From Paraglaciecola psychrophila 170 (GTDB lineage: Bacteria; Pseudomonadota; Gammaproteobacteria; Enterobacterales; Alteromonadaceae): DNA of 64,000 nucleotides. Each line of letters starts with the position of its first letter. The stretch's first letter is position 1. The stretch spans positions 434,001 to 498,000 of the forward strand of contig NC_020514.1 of the NCBI RefSeq assembly GCF_000347635.1. Reading direction: 5' to 3'. Both the position numbers and the translations under genes were made by a program. Under the pieces are notes generated by a model. That model ran no database searches. It was not told the origin of the DNA and saw only the letters and a program-made list of their open reading frames with translations. Positions 59,501 through 64,000 of this stretch are shown piece after piece.

Positions 59501-59639
59501 TATTCCTATGTTGTTATTTAGTGAGGGCACTTTTTGGCCACCATTAGCGGTAGTGTTGGCAGGTGGTGTAGGCTTTTCTGTTATTTTATCTCTAGTATTC
59601 ACACCTTTAGTGGTATCAAGATTAAATAGACCCGTCTAA
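56510..59639 (+). CDS. RND multidrug efflux pump, interrupted by a 1-base frameshift
   Basis: An inner-membrane RND antiporter of about 1042 residues when read through. It has the large-loop/TM arrangement, GASAERVEALVTDVIE near the N-terminus, the TM4 region GLLIDNAIVITDEI and the second-half GVAINGSIVVIAAINA. The open frame breaks at 58579: six A instead of five in GGATTAAAAAATATTT. Removing one A continues KIFGPDINTLNLLGEQ into the second half from 58635. Everything else is intact, so a sequencing error is likely. It is the second gene of the operon under the TetR operator. Confidence 0.9.
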
Positions 59640-59769
59640 AGTATCTATCGATACTCAGAGAGCGGCCACCTTAGGGAAATGTGTCTGCAGATAAGTGGAT
59701 ACAATACGGTTGCTTGATATCTGGTTTACAAGGTACGATAAACATAGAAAGTAGCTCTTGAGAAACAAA

Positions 59770-59895
59770 ATGAAACCCGTGAAAAAATCTCATTTTAGCT
59801 GGTGGCACAATGATTGTGTAAGATGTAAACAAATAAGAGCTTTGCTGATTTGGGCAATATTCAGTTGTATTATTTACTTTTGGTTTTGGGGATAA
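59770..59895 (+). CDS. Very short CxxC membrane protein
   Basis: A 41-residue frame: MKPVKKSHFSWWHND, then CVRC (a CxxC pair), then KQIRALLIWAIFSCII and YFWFWG. It has one hydrophobic segment in the second half and three cysteines. It lies 9 bases before the DUF2982-like gene, so coupled translation is likely. It is unrecognised and may be a real small protein because frame, spacing and membrane character all fit. Confidence 0.5.
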   Translation: MKPVKKSHFSWWHNDCVRCKQIRALLIWAIFSCIIYFWFWG

Positions 59896-59904
59896 ACGGG
59901 CAAT

Positions 59905-60606
59905 ATGCAAGACATAATTGAAATCAGAAGCCAAGTTAAACGTAATGTGATTGTCAGCGTATTGATTGGCCTAGTTGGCTTGTCTTTGGCTAGCATTACA
60001 TTTTCAGTGCTGCCTAAATCGTTGTATTTGATTGGAATATTTTTGACCAGTGCTTCATTAGTGGCATTGTTAATTGCCTGGGTCAAATATAGAGAGCCAC
60101 AGTTCAGCTTTCTCCTTTCTAAAACATTCATTATTTATAAGCATCGACATGGGCAATGGCAGCTTGACTGGAGCAATATCCAGCGAGTTGATGTGCCTAA
60201 AGTCACTCATGGATTAGAACTTAAATCGCTGGAGATGGTGGCGATAAAGATTAAAAGCTATTCCGCTTTTTTGGAAAAAGTATCGCCACGGCTAATGACC
60301 AATATTTTAATGGAACAGCGTCCATTATTATTTCAAACTATGCCTTCAACAGAAAACTGTGCCACTGGCAACTGTCATAGTGACGATATGTTAGAGCACG
60401 ATTATTTTAAAGATAGTAATGGGGCAGAGTATAGAGGTATTCAGGCTATGTTTGCTAATCGTATGACTAAGTTAAGAGCACGTTTAGGATATGATATTTT
60501 TGTAGCGGGCTCTGAATTGGATCGTTCAGAGCAGGAATTTGTCGAGTTGTTGCGGCAATGTCAACAACGTGTATTAGTTTCAACTTCTGATGATGAGGTG
60601 ATCTAA
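59905..60606 (+). CDS. DUF2982-like membrane protein
   Basis: A 233-residue protein with two N-terminal membrane helices (NVIVSVLIGLVGLSLASIT and YLIGIFLTSASLVALLIAW). A soluble domain follows with WQLDWSNIQRVDVPKVTHG and a Cys-containing CATGNCHSDD segment. Its pattern resembles DUF2982 of marine gammaproteobacteria. The function is unknown. It may form a unit with the small CxxC protein upstream and is convergent with the hybrid kinase gene. Confidence 0.7.
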   Translation: MQDIIEIRSQVKRNVIVSVLIGLVGLSLASITFSVLPKSLYLIGIFLTSASLVALLIAWVKYREPQFSFLLSKTFIIYKHRHGQWQLDWSNIQRVDVPKVTHGLELKSLEMVAIKIKSYSAFLEKVSPRLMTNILMEQRPLLFQTMPSTENCATGNCHSDDMLEHDYFKDSNGAEYRGIQAMFANRMTKLRARLGYDIFVAGSELDRSEQEFVELLRQCQQRVLVSTSDDEVI

Positions 60607-60620
60607 ATCTAAAAATGAGA

Positions 60621-63600
60621 TTAAATTATATTAGCTTTTTTGACCGCTAACAGTAAGTTTAAAGATTCACTTTTCAAACTGCTTGCCCTCAATTTAGCAA
60701 GGTCAATTTGTTTGCTTTTTAATGCACCTTCCATATCACTGCAAAGTGTCAGCATGGCTGGCACGCCCGTATAACAACATGCGCCATGCAACTGATGAAC
60801 CTTTTCCTGCATTAGCACATAGTTTTCGGCTTGGTTAGCTTGCTCAATGGACTCCACCAGCCTTGGTAATTGTTGTACAAATTGTTGCAATATATCCTTA
60901 GCCGCCACCTCGTTTTGATGAGCGCGCTTAAGTGCGAGTGACCAGTCAAAACTGAGTTGTTGCTCGTTAATTGGATCCGCTATTAAACACCAGCGTTTGA
61001 TCAAGTCTATTAAGTCCGACAAGTTGATAGGTTTAGGTAGGTAATCATCCATCCCAGAAGCGAGCAATTTATCTTGCTCTTCTTTAAATGCGTGAGCGGT
61101 GACCGCAATAATTGGGGTACCTAAATTTAAGTCTGTTTGACGGATCTGTTTAGTCGCTTCTAAACCGTCCATGTGTGGCATTTGCACGTCCATGAGGATT
61201 AAATCAAATTCATGCTCTTTGCATTGTGCAACCGCATCTGCCCCGCTAAAAGCCAAGGTAAGTTGCAAATTTGTATTTTTGAGCCAAGTCGTGAGTAGCC
61301 GTAAATTGATTTCCATATCATCTACAGCCAATACTTTGGCATTGGGTAATGTAGTTAAACGTTGTTGTAATTTGTCAGTCGGGCTTTCTTCCGGTGTGTG
61401 TATTAAGGTGTTGAGTTTGCCTAACGTCAATGGCAGGCGCATTTGATGTGAAAAATATTGTGACAGGTCGCTACGGTTTGATAATGACTCGATGCCAGAA
61501 TATAACAGAACAGCATTCTCTGTGTTTAGATGTCGTGTGGCTTCTAATATATTGGGAAGAATATTCTCTTTATTGTTAGGTACACAAATAAACACTAAAT
61601 CATAATGCTGCTTTAAACCTCTTAGGTAAGCTAATGATTCTACTCCTGTCACAGTCGCGCCTAGATAGGTCAGTATCTTCGCACCACAATAGCGAGACTG
61701 TGGAAAAGGGTCAAAATAAATAATTTTCTTATCTAGCCATTCGCTGTCAGGACTAAGTGAAAGGTTAGTATTAAGCAGGTTGCATCTGATTGTTACGGTA
61801 AATGAACTACCAGAGTGAGGTGTACTTTGGAGGGTAAGTTCACCACGCATTAGTTTGACTAGTTCTTGACAGATTACCAGACCTAGACCAGTGCCTTGGT
61901 ATGAACGGCTCAAGGCATCGTCAACTTGTGAGAAGGCAGCAAACAGTTTTCTCTGATCTTCGCGGCTTATGCCTATTCCCGAATCTTCAATCTTAAGTAC
62001 CAATTCGTAAATTCCATGATCTCGCTCTTTTCCTGAGGCCGAAAGAGTGACAAAACCATGATCAGTAAACTTGAGCGCATTTCCTAAAAGATTGTTCAAA
62101 ACCTGTTTAATTCGGTAACTGTCACCAATTAACTTTTCTGGTAAAGGTTCTAAGTTGTATATAAATTCTAAGTTTTTTAGGTGCGCGGACTTGGCCATGA
62201 CACTCACCATATTTTCTAACATTTCATTAGGTGAAAAAGGGTGGTTGTTGATTTTTAACTTGCCGGCTTCTATTTTAGAAAAGTCTAATACATCATTCAC
62301 AATGCTTAATAGGTTATCTGCTGCCGCGTTAATAATACTGACTTGCTCGCGCTTTTCTGGTGGTAGTGAATCTGAATGTAACTCTTTGCTGAAACCTAAT
62401 ATTGCGTTCAGGGGAGTGCGTATTTCATGACTCATGTTGGCTAAAAACTGTGACTTAACATTACTTGCAGCAATGGCATCTTTGCGAGCAATGTCTAAAC
62501 GCACGTTTTGCTCTTCAACTAGTTCAATATTGTTTCTTAAGTCATCTGTAGTTTGTTCTACCTCTAGTTCCAACTGATGACGACTTTTGTCCATAATAGC
62601 GAGCGAGAACAAACCTGCTTCAATGAAAACCCCTAGTTGAAAGCAATAAGCAGTAAAGAAATTAGAAGGTAAAACAGTAGCCAAACTTAACATTCCGATA
62701 AGTGCAAACCCAGCTAATATACTCCATGCAAAAATAAAGTACCGAGCCGCATGAAACTGATTGCCATAACTCTCAAAACCCGCATAAGTGAAGCTGGTAA
62801 TGGCCATTACACTTGTCAGATAAACCAAACTACTTTGCCAAGCTGGGGGTAAGATATTTAATATTGAGAATAAGCCCAAGGTCGCCAACAGGCCAATACA
62901 AATTTTAATATAAATTAAAGAATTAGGTGCTGATTTAGACATTTCTAAAAAAGAAATAGTAAATAAGCCAGAAAAAATACCAATGATGACGTAGATTAAA
63001 TCTGTATGCGAACTAGCCCATATGGTGATGGAGCTGGGTGTCAATAAGTGTAAATGGCCACCCCAAACAAACTGCCAGATAAGAACTGAACAAATATAAC
63101 CAAAGTATGCCAGTAAACTGTTATCTCTCAATCCTACATAAAGAATTAGATTATATAGGGCCAGCATGATGAGCCCACCATAGAACAGACCCCATATAAG
63201 GTTGTCATAAAGGTTTATTTTTTCGTGATGTGCATCTGTTTGGATATCAACCGGTGCCACTAATGCAGATCGTTGACTCTCTATACGCACATATAAATCG
63301 ATTGTTTGTGCATATGGCATATCTAGTTTCAATGTAGGAAAACGATATTTAGGGTTTGAACGGATCTTACCTTGACTAGCATTACCTAGTACTTTATCGC
63401 CAAGTAATACGTATATATCTACCTTTTCTAGTTGTGTAAATGCCACATCAATTACCCATTGTTTATTATTGGTAACATTGCTAATAGTGGTATGTAGCCA
63501 TACTCCTTTATCCGAAAAACCATAGTTTGGATTGTCTCCTGGTTGCCAAACAAACTCACCTAGTCTTTGTTTGACGTCGAATAGCCCTAGTGGATTACCC

Positions 63601-63743
63601 GTTTCTCGAAATACCTTTAATTGAGGAGATAACCTAATAACTTCATCAGTGGTAATTAACTGTATATCCCCTTGTGCCATTGCCCACAAAGGAATAGACA
63701 TTAAAACGATAAGTAAAAATCTGCAAATGCGAGGAAACATCAA
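60621..63743 (-). CDS. BarA-like hybrid sensor kinase with 7TMR-DISM sensor
   Basis: A 1040-residue hybrid kinase. Order: signal peptide, 7TMR-DISM extracellular domain (about 25-175), seven membrane helices (about 180-385), coiled linker, HisKA with phospho-His at 439 (MSHEIRTPLNAILG), ATPase domain (DSGIGISREDQR, GTGLGLVIC) and a degenerate receiver-like segment (about 672-780). A true receiver with Asp852 (LILMDVQMPHMDG) and an Hpt domain (VHQLHGACC, His983) complete it. The domain set matches the BarA/EvgS-type phosphorelay. No response regulator is next to it. Confidence 0.92.
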   Translation of the reverse strand: MMFPRICRFLLIVLMSIPLWAMAQGDIQLITTDEVIRLSPQLKVFRETGNPLGLFDVKQRLGEFVWQPGDNPNYGFSDKGVWLHTTISNVTNNKQWVIDVAFTQLEKVDIYVLLGDKVLGNASQGKIRSNPKYRFPTLKLDMPYAQTIDLYVRIESQRSALVAPVDIQTDAHHEKINLYDNLIWGLFYGGLIMLALYNLILYVGLRDNSLLAYFGYICSVLIWQFVWGGHLHLLTPSSITIWASSHTDLIYVIIGIFSGLFTISFLEMSKSAPNSLIYIKICIGLLATLGLFSILNILPPAWQSSLVYLTSVMAITSFTYAGFESYGNQFHAARYFIFAWSILAGFALIGMLSLATVLPSNFFTAYCFQLGVFIEAGLFSLAIMDKSRHQLELEVEQTTDDLRNNIELVEEQNVRLDIARKDAIAASNVKSQFLANMSHEIRTPLNAILGFSKELHSDSLPPEKREQVSIINAAADNLLSIVNDVLDFSKIEAGKLKINNHPFSPNEMLENMVSVMAKSAHLKNLEFIYNLEPLPEKLIGDSYRIKQVLNNLLGNALKFTDHGFVTLSASGKERDHGIYELVLKIEDSGIGISREDQRKLFAAFSQVDDALSRSYQGTGLGLVICQELVKLMRGELTLQSTPHSGSSFTVTIRCNLLNTNLSLSPDSEWLDKKIIYFDPFPQSRYCGAKILTYLGATVTGVESLAYLRGLKQHYDLVFICVPNNKENILPNILEATRHLNTENAVLLYSGIESLSNRSDLSQYFSHQMRLPLTLGKLNTLIHTPEESPTDKLQQRLTTLPNAKVLAVDDMEINLRLLTTWLKNTNLQLTLAFSGADAVAQCKEHEFDLILMDVQMPHMDGLEATKQIRQTDLNLGTPIIAVTAHAFKEEQDKLLASGMDDYLPKPINLSDLIDLIKRWCLIADPINEQQLSFDWSLALKRAHQNEVAAKDILQQFVQQLPRLVESIEQANQAENYVLMQEKVHQLHGACCYTGVPAMLTLCSDMEGALKSKQIDLAKLRASSLKSESLNLLLAVKKANII

Positions 63744-63968
63744 ATTTAGTCGGTATGGGAGGTAATTTACATCATTAAACCATCCGACTAATACTTATGG
63801 CAAACCTTAGCTTTATTTTGATAGTGTGTTGGAGGGCTAAAGATATACTTAGGTGATGTAATCGGTGCGACTTATAGGGTAATCTACACAGCAGAGTAAT
63901 ATAATCCTATGCATTATTCACTTCATCCTACAATTTAAAACAAGAATAAGTGGTATAAATAGTCAAAC
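63744..63968. other. Spacer before the last gene
   Basis: No gene recognised. AT-rich, with the promoters of the divergent kinase gene and the last gene expected here. Confidence 0.4.
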
Positions 63969-64000
63969 ATGAGTCAAGAAACCATTATTAATAAAGACGG
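63969..64000 (+). CDS. Start of an unidentified gene (partial)
   Basis: An ATG at 63969 begins MSQETIINKDG and the frame runs off the window end. It is too short to identify. Only the position, 225 bases from the divergent kinase gene, supports it. Confidence 0.4.
   Translation, partial: MSQETIINKD

Noticed and set aside
1..64000. CRISPR arrays, rRNA or tRNA genes, defence or prophage modules
   Set aside because: No regularly spaced repeats, no tRNA cloverleaf or rRNA motifs, and no recognisable phage or restriction genes were seen. The only mobile-DNA signals are the remnants in 38.4-47.5 kb.

Overview
The window is chromosomal DNA of a marine gammaproteobacterium, most likely Alteromonadales in the Alteromonas/Glaciecola/Paraglaciecola range. 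This is inferred from gene content, not from a database search. The indicators are a complete Na+-translocating NADH:quinone reductase operon with its maturation factors, an E. coli-like parE-yqiA-cpdA-yqiB-nudF/tolC block, FabV, a TRAP 2-oxoacid/monocarboxylate transporter, a bacterial NaChBac-type channel, a GlyGly-CTERM protease and moderately low GC.

Layout. 1-5 kb: the end of an unknown gene, a frameshifted GNAT acetyltransferase, a frameshifted exported metallo-beta-lactamase-fold protein, an NhaC-type antiporter, a DUF1653 protein and an MFS transporter. 5-13.4 kb, all on the minus strand: nqrABCDEF, then apbE and nqrM (flavinylation and iron maturation of the pump), then dinB. 13.8-19.4 kb: fabV, a DctPQM TRAP system, a BolA protein and an AlkB-like dioxygenase. 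19.4-22.9 kb: rlmG (frameshifted), a periplasmic cyclophilin, a decayed GH9 cellulase tail in an apparently empty gap, and a GGCT-fold protein with a small membrane protein. 23-25.7 kb: epmA, efp and epmB, the complete beta-lysylation set for EF-P. 25.7-38.4 kb is core: a YjfB-like protein, parE, yqiA, cpdA, yqiB, nudF, tolC, an ion channel, hemH, and DUF819, DUF4112 and DUF2237 proteins.

38.4-47.5 kb is a plasticity zone of decayed mobile DNA. An ABC-2 exporter pair and a broken REP-associated (Y1) transposase with its own inverted repeats lie between two diverged direct copies of an IS91-type element end. The second copy is attached to the C-terminal remnant of an IS91 transposase and runs into the 3' end of a histidine kinase gene. 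That kinase forms a three-gene unit with a YfiR-like protein and an outer-membrane protein carrying both a stop codon and a frameshift. An IS6-type transposase fragment and an IS91-associated integrase fragment follow.

47.5-64 kb returns to ordinary genes: a GST, the agmatine-to-putrescine pair (aguB/aguA), a DUF3718 protein, a lipoprotein translationally coupled to a reprolysin-like GlyGly-CTERM metalloprotease, and a TetR regulator divergent from an RND efflux pair with a perfect palindromic operator. A tiny CxxC membrane protein before a DUF2982-like protein, a BarA-like hybrid kinase and the start of one more gene complete the window.

A recurrent feature is single-base indels in short homopolymers that break otherwise well-preserved genes (GNAT, MBL, rlmG, RND pump, OMP). 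At least four look like sequencing or assembly errors rather than biology. I found no convincing new defence or biosynthetic system. The most notable items are the layered IS91/RAYT island, the GH9 fossil, the unusual pore sequence of the ion channel and the structured leader before the DUF819 gene.
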